Positions 52,931-61,740 of a stretch of DNA of 64,000 nt are shown here, piece after piece. The translations under genes and the position numbers were made by a program. Position 1 is the stretch's first letter. Every line of letters starts with the position of its first letter. The notes beneath the pieces are model-generated. The model saw only the letters and a program-made list of their open reading frames with translations. It made no database searches and was not told where the DNA came from. Source of the stretch: Bacteroidota bacterium (GTDB taxonomy: Bacteria > Bacteroidota > Bacteroidia > Cytophagales > Cyclobacteriaceae); assembly GCA_016866235.1 (NCBI GenBank), contig VGMW01000002.1, positions 186,001 through 250,000 of the forward strand. The letters are read 5' to 3'.

Positions 52931-53610
52931 ACGAAGCGGGTGCTCAGCTTACACTGGTTCCAACGCCATTGGGAAATCTTGGCGATATAACTTTCAGGGC
53001 ACTGGAGGTTCTGAAATCGGTAGACACCATCCTTGCTGAAGATACCCGGACTTCTTCCGTTTTACTTAAGCATTACGGCATCGGCAAAAAGCTTTCAAGT
53101 TTTCATGCCTTCAACGAGCATAAAGCCTTAGCAGGTCTCATCCGCCGACTTTCGTCAGGCGAAAAAATGGCGCTTATCTCTGATGCAGGCACACCTGGCA
53201 TCGCAGATCCTGGATTTCTTTTGGTACGTGAATGTTTGCGTGCCGGTATTACGGTTGATTGCCTTCCGGGCCCGTCTGCTTTTCTTCCGGCATTGGTGAA
53301 GTCCGGTTTTCCATGTGACCGATTTGTATTCGAGGGATTCGTACCCCATAAGAAAGGTCGCCTGACTTTTTTTCAGGAAATTTTGAAAGAGGATCGAACT
53401 GTTGTGGTTTATGAGTCGCCCCACCGTCTTTTAAAAACCCTTGAGCAACTTTCGGAAATGACAGAAGGAAAAAGACTGATTTCTGTTTCCAGGGAGCTTA
53501 CCAAAATTCACGAGGAAACCATAACCGCAACGGCAGAGGAGGTTCTAGCCCATTTTCAAAAAGAAAAACCAAGGGGAGAAATCGTAATCGTTATTTGTGG
53601 AAAAGACTGA
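52927..53610 (+). CDS. rsmI: 16S rRNA (cytidine1402-2'-O)-methyltransferase
   Basis: It methylates the ribose of C1402 in 16S rRNA, tuning decoding. The 227-residue tetrapyrrole-methylase-type protein shows [77 protein letters not shown] and VVYESPHRL, all standard for RsmI; the C-terminal extension present in some homologues is short. The next gene begins 14 bases before its stop. Confidence 0.96.
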   Translation: MNEAGAQLTLVPTPLGNLGDITFRALEVLKSVDTILAEDTRTSSVLLKHYGIGKKLSSFHAFNEHKALAGLIRRLSSGEKMALISDAGTPGIADPGFLLVRECLRAGITVDCLPGPSAFLPALVKSGFPCDRFVFEGFVPHKKGRLTFFQEILKEDRTVVVYESPHRLLKTLEQLSEMTEGKRLISVSRELTKIHEETITATAEEVLAHFQKEKPRGEIVIVICGKD

Positions 53611-54382
53611 GCGAATAAATCGTTGGTGGTTGTTTCTGGCAGGGACCATTTTATTGTCTGCTGCCTTCCTCATGAAGCTGTTCCCTGTTTTTATATTTTT
53701 TGGTCTGGCGCCGTTGTTTGCCTTGTCCGCTCAGGCTTCCGAAGAAACCATTTGGGAGAACACTGAGCTCATTTTGCTTTCACTGGCCATTGCCTTTTTT
53801 TGTTCAACCTTTTTTGAGATCGCTGCACTTCCTAAATCCACTGCTCTTGCAGTAGCGTTCTCATTACCGTTCCTTTTTTTTGCTTTTGTCCGTCAAAAAA
53901 TGGGCAGACTCACAGGAACCATGCTCATCATTTTCTTTTGGATGACACTGGAATACCTGATGTTGAAAACAGGGCTGCCCCGAAGCCCAACTTTTCTTGC
54001 CGACACGCTGCTCTCCCATCCAAAATGGTCTACATGGACTGCTGAAACCGGCTACCTGGGAATCTCCCTCTGGATTCTGACGTCCAATTGGATTTTTTCT
54101 CTAAGCCTTAGAGGTAGCGGAATCAATTGGTTTTGGATTATTACTGGTATTCTGCTGGTGGCAGGACCTTTGGCCTATAGCTTTTTTCGTCCAGGCGAAT
54201 GGATAAGCAGAGACCTGATGATGAGCGCATATTCCGATGCGCCTAGTGATGGAAGCCAGCTGTACCATGAGCGGGGCGAGTGGATTGCCAGAACTGCAGT
54301 TTGGGTATCGATATTGGTGTTATTGGTTGCAGCTGTAAGAGGTAAAATTTCTGATAAAAGCGCCACTAAAAAGAAATCATGA
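53597..54382 (+). CDS. Multi-pass membrane protein resembling the N-terminal half of Lnt
   Basis: A 261-residue inner-membrane protein with about seven hydrophobic helices. The fourth to sixth region reads WMTLEYLMLKTGLPRSP and WSTWTAETGYLGISLWILTS, which matches the membrane part of apolipoprotein N-acyltransferase (GFPWxxxGY and adxTGVYGVSFL). The nitrilase catalytic domain of Lnt, with its Glu-Lys-Cys triad, is absent: the chain ends soon after the helices (KISDKSATKKKS). It overlaps rsmI by 14 bases and the following gene by 4. Either it has another role or it partners a separate hydrolase; the Lnt link is by eye. Confidence 0.6.
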   Translation: MEKTERINRWWLFLAGTILLSAAFLMKLFPVFIFFGLAPLFALSAQASEETIWENTELILLSLAIAFFCSTFFEIAALPKSTALAVAFSLPFLFFAFVRQKMGRLTGTMLIIFFWMTLEYLMLKTGLPRSPTFLADTLLSHPKWSTWTAETGYLGISLWILTSNWIFSLSLRGSGINWFWIITGILLVAGPLAYSFFRPGEWISRDLMMSAYSDAPSDGSQLYHERGEWIARTAVWVSILVLLVAAVRGKISDKSATKKKS

Positions 54383-55176
54383 AATCATTAGAGCAGGTCT
54401 ATCGCAGTACAGAACAACTTGCTGCCGAAGTCGCACAGTTTATCAAAAAGGAATCTCAAAATTTTGATACCGGGCGTATTGAAGAAAAAACCGGATGGAA
54501 CAATTTGGTTTCTTACGTCGATAAAGAGTCAGAAAAAAAACTGGTTGGCGGGTTGACAAAAATTTTGCCTGGCGCTGGATTTCTGGGTGAAGAAGGTACC
54601 GATATCCCGTCCACCAACGGTTACACCTGGATCATTGATCCCCTCGACGGCACCACCAATTTTACTCATGGTTTTCCTCCGTTCGCTGTTAGCATCGGCC
54701 TTAACTATAACGAGGAAACCGTCCTTGGGATCGTTCACGAAGTTATGGCCAATGAATGTTTCGGATCGTTTCAGGACGCTCCCGTGTGGTGCAACAATAA
54801 AGAAGTCCACGTCGCAGCAACTACTTCACTTGGCCGAAGCCTGATTGCAACTGGTTTTCCATACGATACCGGAGATCGGATGGACGCTCATCTGTCCTCG
54901 ATTCGTGATCTCCTGAAGCAAACCCATGGCGTCCGTCGACTGGGTAGTGCTGCAACCGATCTGGCCTATGTGGCTTGTGGTCGATTGGATGGATTTTTTG
55001 AATACAACCTCAGTCCGTGGGATGTTGCTGCAGGTGCTTTCCTGGTTCGTCAGGCTGGTGGCAAAGTCACGGATTTTGATGGTGGCAGCAATTTTTTGTT
55101 TGGTAGGCAACTGTGTGCTGCCAATGCGGTTCACAATCAATTGTTATCCGTTGTCAGGCAAAATTGGTTTCAGTGA
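54379..55176 (+). CDS. Inositol monophosphatase family phosphatase
   Basis: An Mg2+-dependent phosphatase of 265 residues. The motifs are FLGEEGTDIPS (metal Glu), WIIDPLDGTTNFTHGFPPFA (metal Asp-Pro-Leu-Asp-Gly-Thr) and SPWDVAAGAFLVRQAGG near the C-terminus. Targets in this family are inositol monophosphate, CysQ substrates (PAP) and others; the sequence does not decide. The start overlaps the Lnt-like stop by 4 bases, so the run DUF493-PCD-rsmI-Lnt-like-phosphatase is one transcript. Confidence 0.9.
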   Translation: MKSLEQVYRSTEQLAAEVAQFIKKESQNFDTGRIEEKTGWNNLVSYVDKESEKKLVGGLTKILPGAGFLGEEGTDIPSTNGYTWIIDPLDGTTNFTHGFPPFAVSIGLNYNEETVLGIVHEVMANECFGSFQDAPVWCNNKEVHVAATTSLGRSLIATGFPYDTGDRMDAHLSSIRDLLKQTHGVRRLGSAATDLAYVACGRLDGFFEYNLSPWDVAAGAFLVRQAGGKVTDFDGGSNFLFGRQLCAANAVHNQLLSVVRQNWFQ

Positions 55177-55188
55177 TTAACTTGCGGC

Positions 55189-55335
55189 ATGCTTCAGCAA
55201 GGATTGATCGGGATTTTACTTTTAGCATCAGTGGCTTTCCTGGTCAGAACTGTTTACAATTCTTTTAAAACAGGCAAAAGCTGTTCAAGCGGATGCAGCA
55301 AGTGTGCTGTCGATCCGGACATTTCCACGAAGTAA
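55189..55335 (+). CDS. FeoB-associated Cys-rich membrane protein
   Basis: A 48-residue protein read directly from the sequence: one membrane helix (LIGILLLASVAFLVRTVYNSF) followed by a short Cys-rich tail (KSCSSGCSKCAVDP) that fits the FeoB-associated Cys-rich membrane protein family, small companions of the ferrous-iron transporter FeoB that may bind iron. No feoA or feoB is in the window. It lies 12 bases after the phosphatase and 4 bases from the convergent GDPD stop. Confidence 0.8.
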   Translation: MLQQGLIGILLLASVAFLVRTVYNSFKTGKSCSSGCSKCAVDPDISTK

Positions 55336-55339
55336 AATT

Positions 55340-56260
55340 CTATCTGCTTTTGATTTTGAGCGTGTTGCGGAACTGATAGGCTCGATCCGGATAATCGGTA
55401 ATTAGTCCGTCAATGCCCATTCCTTTTAACGAAAGCATTTCGTTGGTTTCATTGACTGTCCAAGGAATCACCCTTACTTTTTTTGTCGGCCTTGAATCAG
55501 GTTTAAGTTGATGGAGCTTTTTAACATCCTCTCGCTTTAACTGACGGTAATTGGGGCTCCACACATCCGGGACAAAACCAAGCTCAGCCAGCAGATCATT
55601 CAATGGCTTTTTGCTGTCGGTCAATGCAGCCAGCCGTACCTGCGGATATCGCTCATGAAGGTATTTCAGCACCCTGAAATCAAATGACTGAATCAAAATA
55701 CGCTCAAGGGGCAGATACTCATCAACCATTTTTACGACCAGGTCAGAAAAAGCAGTGGGGTCAGGATGAAATATGCCGTCGCCTTCCGGTGCACTTTTTA
55801 TCTCCAGGTTGTAATCTACCTCATACCGCGTTTTGCTTTTGATGTGGTCTTCAACAGCGGCAATGACATCGCGAAGCAGGGGTTTGATTGCCGGTTGATT
55901 TTTTTGCCCGGGGAAATTCGGATGGGTTTTGGATCCGCAGTCCCATTTTTTTATTTCCTCATAGGTCATTTTATAGAGGCTGAAATCCTTTCCGTTAGAA
56001 AAGTTAATGCCTTGCGGGGGCCGGCATATCAGCGGATTCATCCAGGGCTCGTGTGAAACTACCACCAGACCATCGCGGGTAATGGCAAGATCCATTTCCA
56101 GGGTTGTAACGCCTGTATCCAATGCGGCAATAAATGCGGGGATGGTATTTTCCGGCATCAGCCCTCTTGCACCGCGGTGCCCCTGAACATCAAAAACTGG
56201 TTCGGCGAATTGTCCCGCTGCGCTCATGGTAACAAAGAAAAGTAAGCAGACCCTGATCAT
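55340..56260 (-). CDS. Secreted glycerophosphodiester phosphodiesterase
   Basis: It cleaves glycerophosphodiesters to glycerol 3-phosphate and an alcohol. The 306-residue protein has a signal peptide (RVCLLFFVTMSAAGQ) and the GDPD fold: GHRGARGLMPENTIPAF, TLEMDLAITRDGLVVVSHEP (the usual His-Asp appears as His-Glu), YNLEIKSAPEGDGIF, ILIQSFDFRVL and GLITDYPDRA. A likely role is recovery of phosphate and glycerol from lipid breakdown outside the cytoplasm. It is monocistronic, converging with the FeoB-associated gene. Confidence 0.93.
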   Translation of the reverse strand: MIRVCLLFFVTMSAAGQFAEPVFDVQGHRGARGLMPENTIPAFIAALDTGVTTLEMDLAITRDGLVVVSHEPWMNPLICRPPQGINFSNGKDFSLYKMTYEEIKKWDCGSKTHPNFPGQKNQPAIKPLLRDVIAAVEDHIKSKTRYEVDYNLEIKSAPEGDGIFHPDPTAFSDLVVKMVDEYLPLERILIQSFDFRVLKYLHERYPQVRLAALTDSKKPLNDLLAELGFVPDVWSPNYRQLKREDVKKLHQLKPDSRPTKKVRVIPWTVNETNEMLSLKGMGIDGLITDYPDRAYQFRNTLKIKSR

Positions 56261-56298
56261 CGTATCCGCTAAGTTAGGAATTCCGCAAAAGCCGTTGA

Positions 56299-59142
56299 CT
56301 ACTGATCGCGTTGCATGAATACCCTCATGCCTGATCCTCTTCTTCCACCGGGTCCGCCGCTCATCGGATTCAATTGCTTGTTAAGCGCATAGGTAAAGCT
56401 CACCATCAAATACCTGCCCAGGTTATTGATGGTTTCCTGTTGGAGATAATTGGCGGAAGACGTTTGGGTAACGGATAAACTTTTGTCAAGCAGATTGCTG
56501 ACACCAATTTTGAGTTCGCCGGAATTTCCCTTCAGAAGAAAACGCGAGATCCAGACATTAAGTATGGGTATGCTCTGATTGAAATTTGTCGTTCTGCTGT
56601 CGTAGATGAAATAGTCGTAAGAGGTATTCAGTTGCCAGTTTTTTAGAATGGTGAAGTTTGCTTCGGCGCTGTAGGTCTGGTTAAGGAATTCCTGATCCTG
56701 TTGCGGCGCAGCTTCATAGTTGGTTTTTTGATTCCGCAGATTGGCGCTTAAATCCAGGTTGATAAATTCTTTGTAGGAGAAATTGTATCGCACATTACCG
56801 CCCAGCGTTTGCTGAAAAACCTGGCTCTCTTTTCCGTTAAGAACGTTGATCGACCGGAAATAAGTAGAAGTAGGCCCAAAATTAAATCGACTGTATATTT
56901 TTCTGATGGGAAATCCCAGGTTCAGGTTGCTGCTGACATTAAGATTATCGCGTACGTTAACCGGTATGGATGTACGAACCAGGCGCTGATCTACCTTTTG
57001 TGAAACAGTAATCGCGTTGGTTTGATAGGTGGCATTGATGAAAGCGAAGAAGTTAAGAAACTTAGAAGGATTGAATGAGTTGAAATTAAGGCTAAGGTTG
57101 TGCGCATAGGCTGGCTTTAGCTTCGGATTACCAATGCTGATGTTGAGCGGATCGGTATTGTCAATAACCGGTTGAAGCTGCTGCAGTGAAGGCTCTCTGA
57201 GATTTGTTTCATATTCAAACCGCAACCTTCTGGAGCTGCTGAAGTCATAGTTGAATCTGGCCACCGGCATCACGTTGCTGAAGGTTCGGCGAATGGAGGT
57301 ATCTCTGCTTATGAGGTTTCCTTCAAGGGTCGTGTATTGGTAACCAGTGCCTAGTGTAACGTTAAATTTATCCCGATTAACCCTGAAGTTCAGTGATGGT
57401 CTGTTGAACACATACTTGCTGTTGAATTCATTGCTCAGCTGCAGATCACGAACCTCATTTCCTTTGATCAGGTTAAATACGTCACGGTCTGAATCGTTCA
57501 GGTTGGTTCGGTAGTTATGGTTTAGTTCAAGATACCGTCTTCTTCCAAGTGGTTCGGTGTAGGAGAGGGTTGCGCCGATTGTGCTGGAGCTGTTGGCCTG
57601 GGTGTTGGATTGATCAATCACTCTTTTCTCTGCTGATGAACCAAAAAAATCATTGGTAGAATTTTGTCCACCCTCACTGTTCGATTCCGTGGCAGCAAAG
57701 GTCAGGTTGGCTGAAAAGGTTCTGCCTTTCTTTTCAAAACGGTGTCTCCAAAGAAGAGAGGAGTTGATGTTGAATGCCTGGCCATCATTAAATGTTTTTC
57801 TGAAGCTCTCATTGCTTAAGCTCCCGTCGACATTAAAGGTTTTGCTTTGACTTGACAGCAGGGATTCATTAAACGATTGGCTAGCGGCGGCATTGAAACG
57901 TATTGAATTGGCCGAATCTATAGCATGGTCTATGGTCAGGTTGGCCCGGTGGGCTTCGGTGGTATTGTTTTGCTGACTCTGTTGTTCAAATAAGTAAGAT
58001 CGAGCCGGTAAACCTGCTTCCGGATCTTCGGGCAGATAATTGATGCGTTGTAAATCTTTGTCAATGTTTTGCTCTAGGCGACTGAAAAAATAACTACCAC
58101 CGGTTTTTGTTTTGCCCTTATTGAAATCCTGATTCAGATTTAATCCACCGGCATAGTTGGTCTGAATTCCATTCTGTCTTCCACCGAAATTAACAGGCAG
58201 CTGATTGCTGCCTTCAGAACCTAAGTCAATACGTACTTGCCCATTGCCCCGCATCATCTGCTGGCTGTTTCCGGAAAAATTCATCACCTCATCAAAAGAA
58301 AAACCCTGCTCGTTGATGTTGTTGCCCATCCCGATGAAGGACAGTTGTTTTCCTTTCGTAAAACGGTTGATGCTTGCTTTTCCCTGAAACCTTCCCTCAT
58401 TTCCCAAGCCACCCATCAGGTTGCCAAACGCTGCATTTCTTTTTTCTTCCTTTAATTCCAGATTAACAGTTTTTTCTTTTGAACCGTCATCAATTCCTGT
58501 AAACAAGGACTGCTCTGATTTTTTGTCGAAGATTTGAACTTTCTCTACCGCATCTGCAGGGAGATTTCTGGTTGCAAGCTTTGGGTCTCTTCCGAAAAAT
58601 TCCCTGCCATCGACGGTAACGCGTTGTACTTGTTCACCCTGCGCAGTGATCGATCCGTCCGATTCCACTTCTACGCCTGGCAGCTTTTTTAACAAATCCT
58701 CGACGTTGGCATTGGCTTTGGTTTTGAACGAGCCTGCATTAAACTCAATGGTATCGCGCTTCACGGTAACCGGCGCTTTTTCACCTACGACAGTGAGCCC
58801 CTGAAGCAACTTACTTTCGGGTTTCATTCGCAGCATACCGAAGTCGAATACCTGACCATTGTCAGGCGTTGAAAATCTTTTTTCAAGTGGCTCGAAGCCG
58901 ACAAATGTAATTTTGAGCAGGTAGGTGCCCTTGTTTACATTTTTTATTTCGAAAATTCCCTGTGAATTGGTAACGCCAAAGTTGACCAGCGATGAGTCGC
59001 CCGGGTTCAACAGCATCACGGTAGAGGAGGGCAGGGTAGTGCCCAATGAATCTTTTACTTGTCCTTTGATTAAAAATTTCTGCCCGAAGGCATGCCCGGA
59101 AATCAGGACCAGGGCAAGTAGTCCGGCGCGCAGTAACTGCAT
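56299..59142 (-). CDS. TonB-type outer-membrane barrel with carboxypeptidase-regulatory N-terminus
   Basis: A 947-residue outer-membrane protein. After a signal peptide (LLRAGLLALVLISGHAFGQ) come an N-terminal carboxypeptidase-regulatory-like domain (about 25-120, FLIKGQVKDSLGTTLPS, GTYLLKITFVGFEPLEKRFS), a plug-like region (EDLLKKLPGVEVESDGSIT, RVTVDGREFFGRDPKLATRN) and a long barrel to the C-terminus (OMP_b-brl_3-like). No clear TonB box is seen. The end is unusual: Gly-, Arg- and Met-rich (GGPGGRRGSGMRVFMQRDQ). The start overlaps the GLPGLI stop by 1 base. Transported ligand unknown. Confidence 0.85.
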   Translation of the reverse strand: MQLLRAGLLALVLISGHAFGQKFLIKGQVKDSLGTTLPSSTVMLLNPGDSSLVNFGVTNSQGIFEIKNVNKGTYLLKITFVGFEPLEKRFSTPDNGQVFDFGMLRMKPESKLLQGLTVVGEKAPVTVKRDTIEFNAGSFKTKANANVEDLLKKLPGVEVESDGSITAQGEQVQRVTVDGREFFGRDPKLATRNLPADAVEKVQIFDKKSEQSLFTGIDDGSKEKTVNLELKEEKRNAAFGNLMGGLGNEGRFQGKASINRFTKGKQLSFIGMGNNINEQGFSFDEVMNFSGNSQQMMRGNGQVRIDLGSEGSNQLPVNFGGRQNGIQTNYAGGLNLNQDFNKGKTKTGGSYFFSRLEQNIDKDLQRINYLPEDPEAGLPARSYLFEQQSQQNNTTEAHRANLTIDHAIDSANSIRFNAAASQSFNESLLSSQSKTFNVDGSLSNESFRKTFNDGQAFNINSSLLWRHRFEKKGRTFSANLTFAATESNSEGGQNSTNDFFGSSAEKRVIDQSNTQANSSSTIGATLSYTEPLGRRRYLELNHNYRTNLNDSDRDVFNLIKGNEVRDLQLSNEFNSKYVFNRPSLNFRVNRDKFNVTLGTGYQYTTLEGNLISRDTSIRRTFSNVMPVARFNYDFSSSRRLRFEYETNLREPSLQQLQPVIDNTDPLNISIGNPKLKPAYAHNLSLNFNSFNPSKFLNFFAFINATYQTNAITVSQKVDQRLVRTSIPVNVRDNLNVSSNLNLGFPIRKIYSRFNFGPTSTYFRSINVLNGKESQVFQQTLGGNVRYNFSYKEFINLDLSANLRNQKTNYEAAPQQDQEFLNQTYSAEANFTILKNWQLNTSYDYFIYDSRTTNFNQSIPILNVWISRFLLKGNSGELKIGVSNLLDKSLSVTQTSSANYLQQETINNLGRYLMVSFTYALNKQLNPMSGGPGGRRGSGMRVFMQRDQ

Positions 59143-59888
59143 TAGTTCCTAATCGTGAAATTGCCTCCTTGAGATCGCATCTCTTTCATGCGTTTTTCCA
59201 CCATCTCGCGAAACTCCTTTCCAGTTACAGGTGTGCCTGAAACAGGCTTTTTCAATTCATTTTTTCTGAGTGCGCGGAGTTCAGCCGATTTGGCAACAAT
59301 CACCCGCTCGCCGTTGTTGATGTCTACCGCAAGAACTGCTCCGGGTAAAGTGTTGAACCGCTCCGGACCCAGGAATGGACGAAGTTGATCGGTAAACCAA
59401 GCAGTGATTTCCTGCGGACGATCCGGTCTTGATTGATCTGTGTAATAAGCCATTCTACAGGTGTAACCTGCGATGGTTTTTGTTTCGGTTCCAAACTTCC
59501 ATGGGGAAACCTTTACCGTATCGGTGATGAGATACTCCTTACCCATAAACTCCTGTTTCGATACTACGGTTGGTTCGTCGGTGTGAAAATAAATTTCTGA
59601 ATTCATAGCGGCCCGCATGATTACCATGCGTCTTCCTCCAGTTTCAGCATTGGCCACATCATCTTCTTCATCCACCAAAGTTTTGTAGAGGCTTTCTGAA
59701 TTGTTGAACAGCAACTGGAACCGAGCGGTGTTGAACTCAGGCATCATGGCCTTCATATCCTCCCGCTCTTTTGGAATGTTGCGATGAAGGTTAATTTTCA
59801 TTTCATAGGTCAGCATTCCTTCGGGTTGACCGACGGCTGTGTAGCCTGAAACAAAAACTAAAAGCAGGAGGGAAAGGACGGTTTTCAT
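59142..59888 (-). CDS. GLPGLI family protein
   Basis: A secreted 248-residue protein (signal peptide MKTVLSLLLLVFVSGYTAVG). The family-naming segment is seen as NTLPGAVLAVDINNGERVIV, preceded by GYTCRMAYYTD and ITAWFTDQLRPFLGPERF. GLPGLI proteins (TIGR01200) are many-copy Bacteroidota proteins of unknown function and often sit beside outer-membrane barrels. Here the stop TAA overlaps the barrel gene start by one base, so the two are translationally coupled and likely act together, perhaps as a periplasmic or surface partner of the barrel. Confidence 0.85.
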   Translation of the reverse strand: MKTVLSLLLLVFVSGYTAVGQPEGMLTYEMKINLHRNIPKEREDMKAMMPEFNTARFQLLFNNSESLYKTLVDEEDDVANAETGGRRMVIMRAAMNSEIYFHTDEPTVVSKQEFMGKEYLITDTVKVSPWKFGTETKTIAGYTCRMAYYTDQSRPDRPQEITAWFTDQLRPFLGPERFNTLPGAVLAVDINNGERVIVAKSAELRALRKNELKKPVSGTPVTGKEFREMVEKRMKEMRSQGGNFTIRN

Positions 59889-60024
59889 GGTTGGGTCAGG
59901 TTTGAAAGAGCAGTTTAGACGTAAAAACTAATGAAAGGTTTAGCAAAAGGGACCAGTGGAGAATGGCTTGTTCGGATGGGCGGGGGAATATTTTATGCCC
60001 CTGATGTTCCTCCAATAAAAAATG

Positions 60025-60099
60025 TGGGTATTACAGGATTCGAACCTGTGACCCCTACCCTGTCAAGGTAGTGCTCTAAACCAGCTGAGCTAAATACCC
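60025..60099 (-). tRNA. tRNA-Val (GAC)
   Basis: A complete 75-nt cloverleaf on the minus strand: acceptor stem GGGTATT/AATACCC, D arm with GCTC/GAGC, anticodon stem CTACC/GGTAG with loop TTGACAG (anticodon GAC, reading GUC), and T arm ACAGG/CCTGT around TTCGAAT. The 3' CCA is not encoded, so it is added after transcription. It stands alone in the 247-base gap between the GLPGLI and DUF1080 genes. Confidence 0.96.
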
Positions 60100-60135
60100 G
60101 TTTTCGTTACCGCAAAGAAAACCTAACTTTCTGCC

Positions 60136-60759
60136 ATGAAAAACGCGTATTCAATAATTATTTTTCTGGCTTCTCTGACAGTTAGCCTGAGTGCACAGGA
60201 AAACCAAAAGCCATCCAAAGATGGCTACGAACAACTTTTCAACGGTAAAGACCTGACAGGCTGGAAGGTGCACGGAACTGAAAAGTGGTTTGTATCCAAT
60301 GGTGAGCTCATTTGTGAGAGCGGTCCCGATAAGCAATATGGTTACCTGGCCTCTGCCCGGGAATTCAAGGACTTTGATCTAGTGCTCGATTTTTTTCAAG
60401 AGTCCAATGGCAACAGCGGCGTGTTTTTTCATTCACAGGTTGAAGGAACGCGTGTGAGTGGCTGGCAGGCTGAAGTAGCGCCTCCAGGTTTACATACTGG
60501 TGGTATTTATGAATCCTATGGAAGAGGATGGCTTATTAAACCGGATGCAGCGAAAGAACGTAGCCTGAAGACCAATGCCTGGAATACCCTTCGCGTAAAA
60601 GTGGTGGGAAATACCGTAACCACCTGGCTCAATGGCGATCAGATGATTGAATTCACCGATGAAAAAATCGGTTCGATTGCAGGACGGATTTCCCTGCAAA
60701 TTCACGATGGGGGTGGAGTAAGGGTGCGATGGAAAAACATCCGCATCGCCCCCCTTTAG
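60136..60759 (+). CDS. Secreted DUF1080 (3-keto-disaccharide hydrolase-like) protein
   Basis: A 207-residue exported protein (signal peptide MKNAYSIIIFLASLTVSLSA) of the DUF1080 family, a LamG-like jelly-roll whose members act on 3-ketoglucosides. It reads LFNGKDLTGWKVHGTEKWFV, YGYLASAREFKDFDLVLDFF, NGNSGVFFHSQVEGTRVSGW and HTGGIYESYGRGWL. The usual partner oxidoreductases are not nearby, so the substrate is unproven; a role in breaking down oxidised sugars is the family expectation. It is monocistronic and converges on the small gene at 60763. Confidence 0.88.
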   Translation: MKNAYSIIIFLASLTVSLSAQENQKPSKDGYEQLFNGKDLTGWKVHGTEKWFVSNGELICESGPDKQYGYLASAREFKDFDLVLDFFQESNGNSGVFFHSQVEGTRVSGWQAEVAPPGLHTGGIYESYGRGWLIKPDAAKERSLKTNAWNTLRVKVVGNTVTTWLNGDQMIEFTDEKIGSIAGRISLQIHDGGGVRVRWKNIRIAPL

Positions 60760-60762
60760 AAT

Positions 60763-60990
60763 TCAGCAATCCACCCCGAATTTGGCATGCTGCATAATGG
60801 CGGCTACCACGTCTTTTCCGGGCATGGAAATTTCAGAGTCAAGTGCTCTGGTCATTTGCTGAAGTGCATCCAACTGACCGGATAATTCCCGATCAACTTT
60901 TACACTTTTTCTGATTTCACGGCTTTCCTCCTCCGTGGTCTCTTGGTAAATAAACCTGATCAGGTCGTTTTGAGTAAAGGTTTTTATCAT
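60763..60990 (-). CDS. Small protein overlapping the ECF sigma factor (possible regulator)
   Basis: A 75-residue charged protein (MIKTFTQNDLIRFIYQETTE, then EESREIRKSV and ELSGQLDALQQMTRALDSEI), largely helical, with a single Cys at its very end. It begins inside the sigma-factor gene in another frame and overlaps it by about 74-80 bases; an ATG at 60996 is also possible. Similar small genes follow sigma genes in Bacteroidota as I recall. The position suggests a sigma-factor regulator such as an anti-sigma; there is no membrane helix and no zinc motif, so this is inference. Confidence 0.6.
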   Translation of the reverse strand: MIKTFTQNDLIRFIYQETTEEESREIRKSVKVDRELSGQLDALQQMTRALDSEISMPGKDVVAAIMQHAKFGVDC

Positions 60991-61564
60991 AGGCATTTTC
61001 AGTTTTCGACATTTGTTTTTTCATGTTGATTAGGGCGTAGCGCATCCTGCCCAATGCAGTATTGATGCTTACCCCGGTGCGGTCTGCAATTTCCTGGAAG
61101 CTCATTTCGAAATAGTGCCGCATGATGAGCACCTGACGTTGCTCTTCGGGCAAATCAAGAATGCAACGACGTACCCAGGATCGGTTTTCGGCGTTGATCT
61201 GAATCGACTCTGCAGAGGTCTCAGAAAACTTCATGGAATTTAACAGCGGACTCCCATCGTTCATGATGATGTGGGGGTACCGACGGTTTCTTCTGAAATG
61301 GTCGATGGCAAGATTGTTGGCAATGCGTGCAATCCAACCATAGAATTTCCCTTCATCCTGATAACGGCCTTCACGAATGGTTCGAACCGCTTTAATGAAG
61401 GTCTCCTGCAACAGATCCTCCGCTACATACCGGTCCTTTACGATCAGGTAAATGGCTGTGTAAATCCTCGATTTGTGGCGCTTGACCAATGTTTCAAACG
61501 CTCCTTCGTCACCTTTCAGGTACTGCGATACGAGGAGGGTATCGCTTTTCTTTTGATCTATCAT
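60917..61564 (-). CDS. ECF-type RNA polymerase sigma factor
   Basis: A 215-residue sigma-70 factor of the ECF kind that directs RNA polymerase to a specific promoter set. Region 2 reads KRHKSRIYTAIYLIVKDRYV, AEDLLQETFIKAVRTIREGR and YGWIARIANNLAIDHFRRNR; region 4 reads LPEEQRQVLIMRHYFEMSFQ and EIADRTGVSINTALGRMRYA. The conserved part ends about 30 residues before the stop; the tail (KTENAYDKNL, then a Gly-rich end HGGGKP) is unlike the family and coincides with the overlapping small gene. It is probably monocistronic apart from that partner. Confidence 0.92.
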   Translation of the reverse strand: MIDQKKSDTLLVSQYLKGDEGAFETLVKRHKSRIYTAIYLIVKDRYVAEDLLQETFIKAVRTIREGRYQDEGKFYGWIARIANNLAIDHFRRNRRYPHIIMNDGSPLLNSMKFSETSAESIQINAENRSWVRRCILDLPEEQRQVLIMRHYFEMSFQEIADRTGVSINTALGRMRYALINMKKQMSKTENAYDKNLYSKRPDQVYLPRDHGGGKP

Positions 61565-61740
61565 TTGAATCTATCGTTTATAGTAACGTAGATGTCTGAT
61601 CGATAGTATTGGGGGTTTGGTGATTATTTTGAGGTCGGGAAGCTAGGTAGATTGACTATATCTCCAAAAAAAATGTAGAAAATTCTTGCCTTCAATCGAT
61701 TTTCTTTAACTAATTGCCCTGATTTTTCTCAAAAACGGAA

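Noticed and set aside
28305-59888. Type IX secretion C-terminal sorting domains on the secreted proteins
   Set aside because: None of the secreted enzymes ends with a recognisable sorting domain; they end at or soon after their catalytic or barrel domains.
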